Both the position numbers and the translations under genes were made by a program. The notes below the pieces were generated by a model. The model was not told the DNA's origin, did not search any database, and was given only the letters and a program-made list of their open reading frames with translations. A stretch of 64,000 nt of DNA from Viola odorata (taxonomy: Eukaryota; Streptophyta; Magnoliopsida; Malpighiales; Violaceae): positions 5,776,001 through 5,840,000 of the forward strand of contig OY829546.1 of the NCBI GenBank assembly GCA_963691705.1. The letters run 5' to 3'. Each line of letters starts with the position of its first letter. The stretch's first letter is position 1. Below, one piece after another: positions 26,873 through 38,977 of this stretch.

Positions 26873-27500
26873 CTGGAAAAATCTCACCCACCACCCAGAT
26901 AACACAAAAATCACTCACTCATACATTGAAGAGAACTTCAACTTCCTTCTTCAACACTGCATTGAATTAAAATTACAACAGTTAACTAAAACTCCCAGAC
27001 TTTTAACAGCACCACCCAATAAAAAACTAAGAATAATAGACAAACATCCCATTGCAAGATCAAAAGGCAAAAATCCGCACGCAACGAACAAAAAGAGAGA
27101 AACTTTAACCCAGTTACATCATAAGCAGAGAGAATGATCAAGAAAAAGAAAAGAAGGAAACAATTTCATATGAGTAGAGATAGTAATCATCTACACTAAT
27201 CCCAAAAGAAGCAAGAAGTCAAACAGCATCACTTATCATGAACGGAGTAGTATGAGCTCATTATTAAATAAAATAAACATATATGAATACTCAGATGGGA
27301 ATAAAGGTGTTATATGTACAAAAGGCTTCATCTTTGCTAAGGTGCAGAAAGAAGGAGGTGAGAAATGAAAGAAAACCTAACCTTTGAAGAAACTTGTCGG
27401 CGAGCAGTGTTGAGCATTCAAGTTGAGCTTCAAAGTTCAAAGTAAACTCCTCAGTTGCTGCGGTTACGACTTACGACTCTCTGCTCCGCTAGTTGAGCTA
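26873..27500 (-). other. 5' UTR exon and leader intron of GT47 copy A
   Basis: On the minus strand a probable leader exon ends with CTTCAAAG|gttaggttttc at about 27381, and an acceptor (ttttccag) lies 2-3 bases upstream of the start codon at 26871. This predicts a leader intron of about 500 bases. Leader introns often raise expression in plants, but here that is inference. Confidence 0.5.
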
Positions 27501-28678
27501 TAATTATTGCATATTTTGAGGTGGTTTTTTTTTTTTTCTTTTGGGGAACAAAGAAAGAGAATCTTAAACCAACAAAATTTAACATTATTTCTTCTTAAGG
27601 ATTCTTTTATTGTTCGAACTTAAAGTACGAGCAGAGGTTACTGTAGCAATAATAGTTTTGGGTGTTTTGAGTGTTTTGACTTTTGAGACAGTTCAGTGTC
27701 TCCCAGCAGTCCACAGTAAATTGCTGAGATAAACATGATTTTTTTTAATCATATGGAGATAAACAATTGATAACAAATAATATTTGATCTTAACAAAAGA
27801 ATAAAAGAATAAGAAATTCTGAATTTTGATCCCTGTAAAAGATCTTTACATTCCTGCTCCACCAAGGAAATTCCCATAAAAATTAAACTTAGGCTAGATA
27901 ACAATAAAAGAACTTGCCCAGGTAATGAGTAATGGCATCAGTGTTTAGTGCTCCTCTTCTATAAATAAAATAAAATAAAAATTGCTGTCAGATGATAATT
28001 GCATCCATATTCCATACTTTACCAAAAGTTAGGGTTGGCATTTCTTTATTTAATAAAAACAAATACATTATGTAAGCTACTTTGGCCATGCTTAATGATA
28101 AACCAAAATTATTGGCAATCCAGGGACCCAAAAAAAAAAATAATAATACAAGAGTATAGTTCTGTTCAAAATAATAATATAATAATACAACACTTACCAA
28201 ATATGAACAGAAAAAAAAAGAGCATACTGTGGAGAAAAAAGAAGCTTCATCTGAACTGCAGGTGATACTATGCATGGTGAAAAGAACCAGATGAGCCGCA
28301 AGAATTCGCGCTAGTTGTGACCGGTGAGGGATTAAGGTGTAATGTTGTTGCAGTGGTGATGAGATCACAGGCAACGCTGACTAAACAGTACCAGCTCGCA
28401 AGAATTTCAGGAGATGAGCCAAGACAGTGAAGTGAAGGCATTCAATTTTCACCATAGATTCCTTCCTGGCATGATCCGCTCGCAAAGGCAAATTTAACAT
28501 CAAGATTCCACAGAGGAAGTTTGGCAACTACCAGATGTAGTCAGCGACAAAACAGAATTGCCTATCACCACATTTTACTTGTCGGGGTGACCCGGATCAT
28601 CTCGTGTTGCCCTGTTATCTTCCAGAATTCAGATTTTCCAGAATCATGAACCGGAGAGTTTATACTTTTATAACAGCT
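27501..28678. other. Intergenic spacer between GT47 copies
   Basis: About 1.2 kb between the leader exon of copy A and the stop codon of copy B. It contains A/T tracts and a few TAA/ATT microsatellite runs near 28130-28190. No third glycosyltransferase fragment or other gene is seen. It should hold the promoter of copy A and the 3' UTR of copy B. Confidence 0.6.
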
Positions 28679-31447
28679 TCATTTGGTTTTCATCTGAAAA
28701 ACTCTGTTGCGCCAAACTGAGTGAAGGATCATATGGAACAGGTCAAACTTAACAGGCTTTTTGTGCCAAAGGAAATGCTGCTGCACCATTCTAACACTTG
28801 ACTGCATCGAGAGGTACTTTTTTTCTGGGATAGAGAGCAGAATGTTTCTCAAATTTGGGACATCTTTCTCTTGTACAATTACAGAAAATGACTCCCAGTT
28901 CAGAACCTCAAAAAAAGGAGGCACGTAATTATCTGATATTATGACAGGCACACACTCGTAGAAAATGGCCTCAACCACTCGAGGTGTGTAAGCTTCATAC
29001 CCCCTGGGGCATATGCAGTATTTGCTGCTCTTCATGTACTCACGGTAGATTTGTTTGCCATCAACGTCACGAGGCATAGGACCAAAGATTTTCATGTCTG
29101 GTTCTTTATTCTCCCAGTACTTCAGCAGGATAGGTCGGAGATTACCATGAATTCCTCCAGCAAAGAAAGCCAGTATAGATCTTTCTGAAGGAGGTTTCCC
29201 TCCAACATCTCTTAGGGGGTTCTCTGCGGAGCGTATGTATGTAGCTGGCAGAGTAGTATCCTTGCCTATTTTGAAGCCTTTACCAAAATCGGCATTGCAA
29301 AGTACTCTGATGCATTTGCTCATATGGTTCCTTGTGAGTTGGGAGGCCTGAAATTCCATAAGCAATCAAATGAGGTTACACACAGATATATCAAAGGCCG
29401 CATTGCCATGGAATTCATTATGGTTTTTTGTTATCACATAAACCATAATGAAGGGACTTTTAAAATCTCATTAGCTCCATATTACCAAAAAATATATATA
29501 TTAGATAAGCTGGTTTATAGCATGCGGATTAATTTCGACTAATGCTGGCCCATTCAGGCCATGAACAAAAGACATACAATAGCAAACCTCCAAGCAATTG
29601 TAAAACTGCCTAATTAAAAGTAGATTATGCATGAAATTCGGAAAGCATACCCAGTCATGACAGCCAACAACAAAATGATCTGCCCCTCCAGTTCTGTTCC
29701 AGAAACTATATCTTTGGGCAATTAAATTCACATAGTTCTTCAAATATTCTTCAAGGCTCTTCTTACCCTGAGAACTTTTATCAAATAGTTCAGTCCTTAA
29801 CATATATGTACTGACCGGTAAGTAGAACAGATGTGCTTTTCTGGGGTCCCTCACTACAAACTTTCTGTTTCCCTCCATGAGTTTCATAAACCATCCTTCT
29901 GAGGCATATATTCCTCGCATCTTTGACTGATGGAATATGGGCTTTTCTCCTTCCTTATAGATGTACACTTTGAGAATGCGTTCCATCAACTCATAACTCC
30001 TGAAACAGCATATAAATTTCTTCAGCTCGTTTAATGAAGCTAATAACTATTACACGTTAGTTTACGGTTGAACGTAAATTTCATTCTGAAAGTTCCAGTC
30101 GCTGTGATGGTAGGCATGCATAGTAATGCACCATCATTATAGAATAGTTACTACATCATCTTGACTAACAATTCACAATGGTGTAATAATTTGACAATAT
30201 GCAGAAAGATAAAGGCGTTACTGAAATAGAAATACACAGTAACATAGAAATGCACTTCAACATTGCAAACAGTTCACCATAAATGTAGCACATCTACTAG
30301 GCGTATTAAACATAAATAAAGGCAACTAGATCTTAAAAAGTCTGCATACATTGAACACAAACCACTTTAAAGGGGTTATACCTTTTAAATGTGGATATGT
30401 TTCGAAAAGCAGTAGCAAGGAGTCCAGGGATGTCCCTTATTACATGAGCATTCTCTATCGCCAACTTTGCAGACAGAAGTTCACGGTCACGAGCAGAAGA
30501 CCTCCGCGGCTTCTATGACCAACAAAAAGAATGAGTTGAAGTAACATCAAACCAACCTGTCATTCACTGTGCTAGCACATTACAGAAGATCAAACTCTTA
30601 CCAGATGATAAGCAGAAAGCAGATTCTGAAGCAGAACTGAATTCATCTGAGATATCGACGTTGGCTGCTTCTCCAAACTCTTCAAGCTGGAAAGACCAAA
30701 TGTTGTTGAATTTTCGCTGGAGGTGACGGTCGCAGTATGCATTAACTCAGTATTCTTGGGCTGTGTTTCCAAAGTTTGTGCAACATTCTCCACTGAGGGT
30801 ACGTTGGTATGGGAGTACAGGTCCAACCTTGTAGAGTTTTTATATAAGGTTTTCACCGTCTCTGATGAAATTCCAGACACTATATCTGGTGCAATGCCAT
30901 TTTGTTGAAGTCCTCCGAATGCTGAACCAATATTTGCCTCCATCCTGTCGATTTTTTCGACAAGCTCTAGGTGCCCATGCCCATTCCCTCCTGCTTTTGC
31001 GTGAGTAGAACTGTCGCTGATATTCGTACTTGTTACATACGCCAATACTATTTTTTTACCCAAATTCAACTTCAACTTGGAATCACCGGTTTCAACATCT
31101 TCAAATGCCACATTATAATCTGTATCCCCACCTTCCATGTCATGTTCAACCTCACCTCCTTCTACATTGTTAGGAAAATTATCTTTAGCTGCCACATCAA
31201 CTCCAATGATTTTGCTTGGCCTAGAATTGTTTTCAACGGTGGCATTACTCAACACCGAAACTACCAAACCATTATCCGCAGGAGAAAACGAAAGCATTCG
31301 TCCTTTAAGAAGTTCAGAAGTCCAGGAAACAGTAATGACAATAATTGCCACACTTATGATCATCCTCATTCTCCGCGTCCTAACTTGACATAACCTCCGA
31401 AATAGTGCACCCATATCCATAACATCACAAAATACTCCAAGCAACAT
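28679..31447 (-). CDS. GT47 exostosin-family glycosyltransferase, tandem copy B
   Basis: Exons 30602-31447, 30382-30512, 29651-29999 and 28679-29347 sum to 1995 nt, or 664 residues. The last three exons have exactly the lengths of copy A (131, 349 and 669). It is predicted to be a type II membrane protein with an anchor around MIISVAIIVITVSW, a long Asn/Ser/Glu-rich luminal stem, then the exostosin domain with SYELMERILKVYIYKEG, FWNRTGGADHFVVGCHDW, SKYCICPRGYEAYTPRVVE and YECVPVIISDNYVPPFFEVL. The catalytic part closely resembles copy A while the stem is almost unrelated. The first ATG is at 31447; an in-frame ATG at 31417 (MDMGALF) is an alternative start. A leader intron probably spans about 31491-31775. 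The gene is head-to-head with CAF1. Function beyond GT47 Golgi glycosyltransferase is not assigned. Confidence 0.93.
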
Positions 31448-31775
31448 CAACAATCACTCACCAATCTGAATCTTGGCAACTACAAACCCACTGAAGAGCC
31501 TGTCCCATTAATTGGAAAACAGAAAATAAACCCATGAATAAGCAAACACTTCACTTTTCTTGAAATCCAGTTTTTTGCAAGATGATCATTCATACACAAA
31601 GGAAATTCAATAAAAATCAGAACCCAGTTGCTACAATATAACCAATGAAAATTCTGCATAACACAATACATCAACTTTTTTTTTTTTTTTTTTCTGGCCA
31701 AAACAGCTAACATGATCGAAAAGAACCAATCTTTATAAGAAACTAAAAAAAGGGAATGGAAGGAAAGTACAGTAC

Positions 31776-32096
31776 CTGTCTTGGATCTCCATCTTCCAGC
31801 TTAGAACCATTTTCTCAAGCTCCTCGCTCACTGTCGGTCAGTGTTGACCCTTCTTTGATCTTTTCATTGCTAAAACTTAAAAGGAACAAAAAACTGAGGA
31901 AAAAAAAAGCGATGTTCAATAGACCTTATTGTTCCGCGATATTACACAAAACCCACTTCACCATCACAATAAAAAACGATGCGTTTCGTTCTCCGTTCCT
32001 AGAAAGAAAAGGAAAGGGGAAGGAGAAAAATAAATAAATAAATAATTATCTTTTTGCTCTTACAGTGAACTGATGAGTGATGGCGGCTAAACATTA
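31776..32096. promoter_or_regulatory. Compact divergent promoter, GT47 copy B / CAF1
   Basis: The leader exon of GT47 copy B (minus, donor GACAG|gtactg at about 31775) and the CAF1 start codon (plus, 32097) are only about 320 bases apart. Both transcripts must start inside this interval. The middle is A-rich on the plus strand, and a GTTCCGCGATATT segment is at 31931. A shared bidirectional promoter is inferred from spacing alone. Confidence 0.5.
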
Positions 32097-32097
32097 A
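32073..32097 (+). promoter_or_regulatory. Two overlapping uORFs before the CAF1 start
   Basis: ATGAGTGATGGCGGCTAA (32073-32090) encodes a five-residue uORF. A second ATG inside it (32080) reads MAAKH and stops with the TAA of TAATG at 32095-32099, so its stop overlaps the CAF1 ATG by one base. A second in-frame CAF1 ATG at 32106 could be the true start instead. Whether these ATGs are in the mRNA depends on the unmapped transcription start. Confidence 0.5.
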
Positions 32098-35003
32098 TGT
32101 CTCTCATGGCTCTGAAATTATTTCCAATCCCTATTCCATTTCCTGTCTCCTCTCCTAATCCGAACCCGATTCCGAATCCGAACCCGTTCGAGGTCCGGTT
32201 CGCAAGATGGAACAACGCCAACGCCGAGAAATTCAACGAGCGCCGACGCTCCCAGCAAGAAATCGAAGACGACCTCCGCCGTCTCCGCCGGTTCAATTCC
32301 ATCACCAAAATCACTCATAATTACAACCCTGCCACTCCCACCAAAATCTCCGAAACCCACCCTTTCAAGTCGGTCGGCACACCTTCTTCTCCTTCCCGCT
32401 CTTCCATTCCGGGCAGAAAATCCAAGTACTCCAAGCCCGAGTCCCACCCAGCGTTCCGCCCCAGGAGCAGAATTACCAAATTGCCTCCGCCGCCTTCATC
32501 ACAAGAGCCTCCAGTTGATAGGAATGCCACAATCAATCTAAGCGACGATGGGTTGTCATACATTGTGGACGGCGCGCCGTTCGAGTTCAAGTACAGCTAC
32601 ACGGAGACCCCGAAGGTGAAGCCGCTGAAGTTGCGTGAGGCGCCTTTCTCGCCGTTTGGTCCCACGACGATGCCTCGGCCGTGGACTGGGAGGGCGCCGT
32701 CGCAGCCGACCAAGAAGAAGTTGAAGGAGTTTGATTCATTTCAGCTGCCTCCTCCGCATAAGAAAGGGGTTAAGCCGGTTCAGTCTCCAGGCCCATTTCG
32801 ACCAGGCTCGGGTCCTAGGTATGTGTATAGTAGAGAGGAAATATTAGGGGAGCCATTGACCGAGGAGGAAATTCAAGAAATGGTCAATTCGAGCTTGAGG
32901 TCCGACCGCCAATTGAACATGGGTATGTGTGTGTTTTTCAATTAAGGATGGAGTTGAAGAGAGTGTAGCTAGCTCTGGTTTTTGTTCTTGCCAAAGATTT
33001 GATTATTGCTGCTTTGTTCTTGCCAAAGATTTGATTATTGCTGCTTTGTTCTTGGTAGGTAGAGATGGCTTGACACATAACATGTTAGATAACATACATG
33101 CTCATTGGAAACGACGAAGGGTGTGCAAGATCAAATGCAAAGGAGTGTGCACTGTTGATATGGATAATGTGTACCAGCAATTAGAGGTCTGGCTTTGGTT
33201 TCTATTTCAATCGAGCTATGATTGTTCTTTATTACGTGAGTGTTCTTTACGATTTGTGTTTGTTCCAGGAAAAAACAGGAGGGAAGATTATCTACAAAAA
33301 GGGAGGGGTGTTATACCTTTTCCGAGGAAGGAATTATAACTATAGAACTCGCCCCCGCTTTCCTCTTATGTTGTGGAAACCTATTACGCCTTTGTATCCA
33401 AGATTGGTTGAACGAGTTCCAAAAGGGTTGACACTGGAAGAAGCATCAGAAATGCGCACGAAGGGGCGGATGCTGATTCCAATATGCAAACTAGGTAGCC
33501 TCCTTAGCTCTATTATGTCGGTATAGAAGATTGAAGTATAAAACTTTGACAAATACTCCCTCTAAGTGATTTAATAAGATTTGGTGTTTTATATCTATTG
33601 CAGGGAAAAATGGTGTATACTCTGATCTACCGAGACAAGTCAGAGAGGCATTTGAAGAGTGTGAATTGGTCCGAATAAATTGTCAAGGAGTAAAAGGAAG
33701 TGACTACCGGAAAATTGGTGCTAAACTGAGGGTCTGAAAATCTATATCATTGATTATTTTTCAAAACAATTTGATGAATTAAGATAAATTTTATTAAGCT
33801 CCAAAAAATTGGACCATCACTTATTGTTGCTCTTATTTCACAATTTATAAATAGAAGAATCACCTTTATTCTTTGTTCAGAGAAAAATAATCACCTTTAT
33901 TCTTGCAGGATGTTGTCCCGTGTGTGCTGATCTCCTTTGAACGCGAGCACATACTTATGTGGAGGGGTAGGGATTGGAAGTCCATGTTCACAAAACCGAA
34001 TGATTGTGAGGAAGCTAAGGGATCCAGTGTCGATATTGCAGCTTTCACTGTACCACAGGTAGCTAACCAAGAAATTGTAATGCCTCCAGTTGAAGCTGTG
34101 AAGCATGATTTTGTATCAACTTGTACTACACCACCCGTTGCTTACCAAGATAATGAAATCCCCTCAGTTGAAGATGTGAGTCATAGTACAGTATCAACTT
34201 CAATTGCACCATCTATAATAGCTCACCAGGATGATGACATGCCCTCGGTCGAAGATGTTAATACACAAGATGTTGACACATCCATTCCTAGGTCTGAAGG
34301 GAAAGGTGAAGATCTATCAACAGTTGAAAGAGCCGAGACCTGTGAATCCATGGATGCTAATTCAATCACAGCCAATATCTATCAAAGTAGGTCAGAATTG
34401 GATAATACAGATTGTTCTTCTGGTACTGCATCCGAAGTTATGAACAATACTATGAATGGAAGTGAAGCAATATCGAATGACACAAGCTACAGTAATGAAA
34501 TGCTGACAGCCACATTAGTAGGATCTGATCCAGTGCTAGGAAGCGTTGTGAGCAAGGAAATGCTTGAAGATTTTTCGGAAATGTCTCGTGATTTCAATGA
34601 ACCAGCTACGTTGAGTGTGGCTTGTACTGAGGGGGTTTTGCTATTGCTGAAACAGGCTGTTGAAAATGGGAGTGCAATTGTGTTAGATGATGCGGCTTTG
34701 GACGCTGACATTATATATCAAAGGGCAGTTTCCTTTGCCAAGTCTGCCCCTCCCGATCCTGTATATAAGCGTCGGCACAAACCGGAAGTGGTTCAAGAAG
34801 ATGAGAAGAAGCAAGAAAGTGAGGATTTGGCAGTTGTTGAAGATGTTGCTCAAGTTAACAAAGTCGTTGCTGTTTCAAAGAATAGCAGAAGTAACCTGAA
34901 GACTTACAAGGTTCGTGGAGCAAAGGAACTGAATGAATTGTATGTAGATCCACCCCCTAAGGGAACTCTTGGAATCGATGAGCTAGCTAAATTATTAGCA
35001 TGA
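32097..35003 (+). CDS. CAF1: CRS2-associated factor 1, chloroplast group II intron splicing factor
   Basis: Five exons (32097-32922, 33059-33186, 33269-33494, 33604-33731 and 33909-35003) sum to 2403 nt, or 800 residues. CAF1 partners the peptidyl-tRNA-hydrolase-like CRS2 to splice a subset of group II introns in chloroplast RNA. The N terminus is Pro/Asn-rich and suits a transit peptide; [19 protein letters not shown] follows, a conserved CAF1 segment. Two CRM RNA-binding domains lie at about residues 255-352 ([35 protein letters not shown]) and 372-468 ([34 protein letters not shown]). A long acidic, Ser/Glu-rich region follows, with [20 protein letters not shown] and a terminal [14 protein letters not shown] tail shared with Arabidopsis CAF1 (At2g20020) and separating it from shorter CAF2. 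Intron 1 carries a 32-base tandem duplication. Its stop is 343 bases from the convergent sugar transporter. Confidence 0.94.
32981..33054 (+). repeat. 32-bp tandem duplication at the 3' end of CAF1 intron 1
   Basis: The unit starting TTTGTTCTTGCCAAAGATTT is present twice exactly (32981-33012 and 33013-33044), followed by a third partial copy (TTTGTTCTTGG) that runs into the splice acceptor ggtag at 33054-33058. The repeat therefore forms the polypyrimidine and branch-point neighbourhood of this intron. Confidence 0.9.
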
Positions 35004-35346
35004 TACTTTAATTTCAGAATCATATATTTTATTAATCTTTTATAAAATGTGTTGATTAAATAACTTAAATTTTGTTTTAAATTGTTTGCTACTTTTTTTC
35101 AAAACCTTTTCTGATTTTTCTCATAAAAACTTTTTTTCACGCTACCACTAATTGCTGTCCTAATATTAATAGAAAACGTTGTTATGTTGGATTTTTTACA
35201 TGACATGAACCTTAACGAACCAAAAAAACATAACATTGAGGATTTTATTGAACTTAAGAATACGTTAGGATCTAATCGAACTTTTTGTAAAATATTGGAG
35301 ACCTTGGAGTGTATTTTCCCCTTTCCGATTTGAAGGAAAAATCTAA

Positions 35347-37247
35347 CTAAGCAGCAGAGCTTGAACTTCCATCTCCAACAATTTTCTTCCAGAACCAGTG
35401 TTTCTGCCAGAGAAGGTAAATTTCCTCTATTGGGACTTGTTTGGTTTCCGGCAGGAAGAAGTAGACGAAGAGACTCATGAGGAGCACCAAACAGCCAAAC
35501 AGCAAGAAAATTCCATATCTAAGATGGCAAAGTGATAGCAGAAAAATCTGGGCGATGAGAGCTGTGAAGATCATGTTGACACAGACCACCACACTCTGAG
35601 CAGCAGACCGGATCTCCAACGGGAAAAGCTCGCTCGGTACGAGCCACCCAAGAGGCCCCCATGATCTTCCATAAGCCAGCACAAACAGACAAATGGCAAA
35701 CACAAGAAAGATGCCAATCCCCTTTGAGATTTCTTCACCATTACCAAACTTCAAGGCCAAAGTTATGGCCACAGCTACCTGCAAATTCCAACAAACCACA
35801 TCAGTAGGTTGAATTTCAAGAATAAACACAGAAGTCGTCGGGAAAATTCCTATTAGTTTGAGCGATCCATCTGGTGTTTTCACCATGAACTGCACGGAAA
35901 ATAGTAGAAAATCCTGAAAAATGCAACTCACCATGACTAGAACCATTTCAACTCCAGCTTCTAAAAAGAGAGCTCTTCTGCCAAATTTGTCGACCACACC
36001 CATCGAGATTAGGGCACCAACGACAAGTGCTCCATTGGTGATCACAGAAGAAATAAGCGATACATCATTGCTGAAACCTACAGTCTGAAAAATGACAGGG
36101 GCATAGAACAGAATGGAGTTCATCCCAGTCAGCTGTTGGCAAGCAGGGATGACCAATGCACCTATCACGAACTGAGGGCGATATTTCCTTGACAGAAGAT
36201 TCCCAAAGGGGTTCTTGACCGCCTTCGCTTCATTACTCGCGTAGACAAGATCTTCATACTCAGCTTCGATTCGGTTTGTGCCTCTAACTTTCTCCAACAC
36301 TTTTCTTGCTTCTTCTAATCTCCCTTGTTCAACAAGACTGTTAGGTGTCTCGGGTAGGAAAATGCCTCCAACAAACATTACAATAGCAGGAACTACAGCC
36401 AATCCGAGCGACAATCTCCATCCCCATGGATGAAGTTGTTCTGTCCCAAAATTTATGAAGTTTGCTACTAAAATCCCTACGCAGGTTGTCAGCTGAAACA
36501 GCTGGTTAACCGCCCCTCGGATTTTCGCTGGTGACATTTCTGAAAGATACAACGGAACAGCCTGCATCATTCGAAAAAGATCACAAACAGAAAAATGTGG
36601 TTAAAGTTTTGATTGGTTTGATGATTGTTTTTTATCGAATGTAAGCTTACTTGGTTGCCAAATCCGATGCCTATACCAAGAAAGCATCTTCCTATGATGA
36701 GCATTGCAATGTTCTTGGCGAAAGCGTTGAATAACGCTCCAATAAAGAAGCTGACTGATCCTACAAGGATGCTACCTTTCCGGCCTTTCTTTCTGCTAAT
36801 GTAGGATGCTCCGAATGTAGAGAGAAGGGCCGCAAAGTACAGTGAAGAAGTGAAGAGAGTTAGGATCTGATCATCGTACTTACAGTAATCTGTCTCGTTC
36901 AGTTTCTTGTATTTTCTTGCATGCACAGCTGGGAAAAATTCTATCAAGAAATCATCCATGGAAGTGACTCCTCCTGCAGGAAAACCAGCACAGGAATTAA
37001 TTCTGCAGATAGTAGCAGAAAGATTTCAACTACAAACTAGCCTAAAGATTAGATTGTTCTAACTTCGCGGCCAAGAACTTACCCGAAAAGACCAAGAAAA
37101 CTCACCTGAAACACCAAGATCATACCCGAAAAGCGACCCGCCCATTGCACCAACAATGACAGCAAAAATGAAGTGACCAGTGATCTTATACTCATAAAGA
37201 TGATCCCTTTTCAGGTTTCCATCACCAGTAAGTGTTCCTCCTGCCAT
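35347..37247 (-). CDS. STP-family monosaccharide/H+ symporter
   Basis: Exons 37106-37247, 36651-36973, 35932-36561 and 35347-35778 sum to 1527 nt, or 508 residues, the usual STP length. The product is a plasma-membrane 12-helix MFS sugar/proton symporter. [80 protein letters not shown] and [19 protein letters not shown] are the STP/hexose-carrier signatures in order. Cys78 (in [10 protein letters not shown]) and the Cys of [10 protein letters not shown] match the two cysteines that clamp the extracellular lid in Arabidopsis STP10. The N terminus ([10 protein letters not shown]) is typical. The closest Arabidopsis subgroup is probably STP5/STP8-like, but I cannot assign a member. The substrate is likely glucose or another hexose, by family. 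Confidence 0.94.
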
Positions 37248-38977
37248 TTTTTTCTAATTACAATTATCTCCTTGACCTTTGATCAATGAGGTACAACACT
37301 AAGATGTTACAAGATCAAAACTCTCATTCCATATTTTTTCAAAACCCAAAAAAACTTGAATATATATTTCTACAATGAAAAGAATCTCTTAGGATGTCTG
37401 CAGCGTTGAGCTCCACCACAACTCACAACCATGTCCCTGGTCTTTCTGCTACATGTAATAAAGATTTCTTGACCACTGGAAATGCTAAAAATAGGAAATT
37501 TTCTTTAGGACACCGGATCGCCATTTGTAGATGGTTTAATGATCTGCTTACTTGGATCTGATAAGACACAACTCTGTTTTTTCTATAATTAGTTGTAATA
37601 AACTTATCCTATAAAAAACTTGTCAAAAATAAAAGAACAGAAAAAGAAAAGGAAAACAAAATCTTTGAATACTCATCAGCTCATTAATAACTTAATTATT
37701 TTCTTCTATCCAAGAACATTCGAGTCACACCTTTTAACAAGAATTAGAGATTTATTTATTTATTTATATTTATATGGGATTTAGAGGTTTTTTTTCTCTT
37801 CTAACATTATAAATTAGTAGAATTTAATTAATTTTTACTAATTGTTAATTAAGATGGGAAAACAATGAAATAAGCATGGCTGTAGAGGCTTTAACACGAA
37901 TCCACCATGAAACACCTGCTAAACCCTAATCATAGTACTTTTATTTGATTATTATTATTTGGGTAAGCATATAATTTTTTGTATTAATAACTTTAAAACC
38001 AATTTTAGCGATTTATAAATTACAAAAATAATAACGTATAAAGCATCACAATTTTTGAGTTTCTTACCTCCTCTTTCTTTTTTGTTTTCTCGGGTGTTCT
38101 CTAAACTGAAATTAGTCTCGTTCAAGCACTTTCGTGACTTGCTCTATTGGCAAGATTCGTACTCAAAATCTTAGTTAAGAGTGGACAAATTATTGGTTTA
38201 CTTTCTTAATTTTCTTCTTCCTTTTCTTTTGTTTATTAATTATTAATTTCTATTTTAATTAAGGTCCTATATTAATTTATTTTTGTTACAAGACGTTTAA
38301 AATCTAAAAATTCATTCCTTACAGCTCGAACATCTGACTACTTACCAATTGAATTACAGTTTGCAAATTATTAATTTCTAATTGAAAATGCTAATTAGTT
38401 GGTTTTTGAAAAAGCTGTATTTATTATTATTATTATTATTTAAAAAGTAGCGTTAAAGACAGTTATTTTAAACAACTGTCTCTCTATCAATACTCTCCAT
38501 GTAATTAGTGTATAATAAAAAAATTAAAAATTAAAAATAAATAATTATAGAATTCACATATGTGATCAATCACATAGAAAGTATTGATTATCATTATTTA
38601 TCATTATTTATCATTATTTATCATTTAGAGTGATCACTACTCTTATTTAAAATTAAATAAAAAATAGTTGACTCAATTGATATTATTCGACGGTATTAAT
38701 TAATTACTATTACTGTACTAACACGTAACTAACCTATCATAAATGAAATTGAACTCTTCTTTTAATACTCCTATAAAAAATCTCTCTGCAATTTGTTACT
38801 ATATTAGAAATCTGTCATTAAGCTTTTTGTCAAAAAAAAATTTGAAAAGAAGAATCATTAGAGGCTAGACATTACCCCTAATCCTACTCCTCCACATTAA
38901 TCGCTGAGAAGCCAAAAACCCAAACCCAAAACCCTCTCTTCTTCTTCTTCAACAAAATCACTCACCTTTCGACGATT
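37248..38977. other. Divergent intergenic region STP / B3 gene 1, with a decamer repeat
   Basis: About 1.7 kb between the start codons of the minus-strand transporter and the first B3 gene. It is AT-rich with no supported gene. A tandem decamer, TCATTATTTA, is repeated about four times at 38588-38626, and a (TTA)n run lies at about 38421-38440. A pyrimidine-rich leader (CTCTCTTCTTCTTCTTC) precedes the B3 start. Confidence 0.6.

Noticed and set aside
30971..31393. Plus-strand open frame of 140 codons in the first exon of GT47 copy B
   Set aside because: It is antisense to a coding exon whose splice phases join perfectly. No family features are seen in the plus-strand translation.
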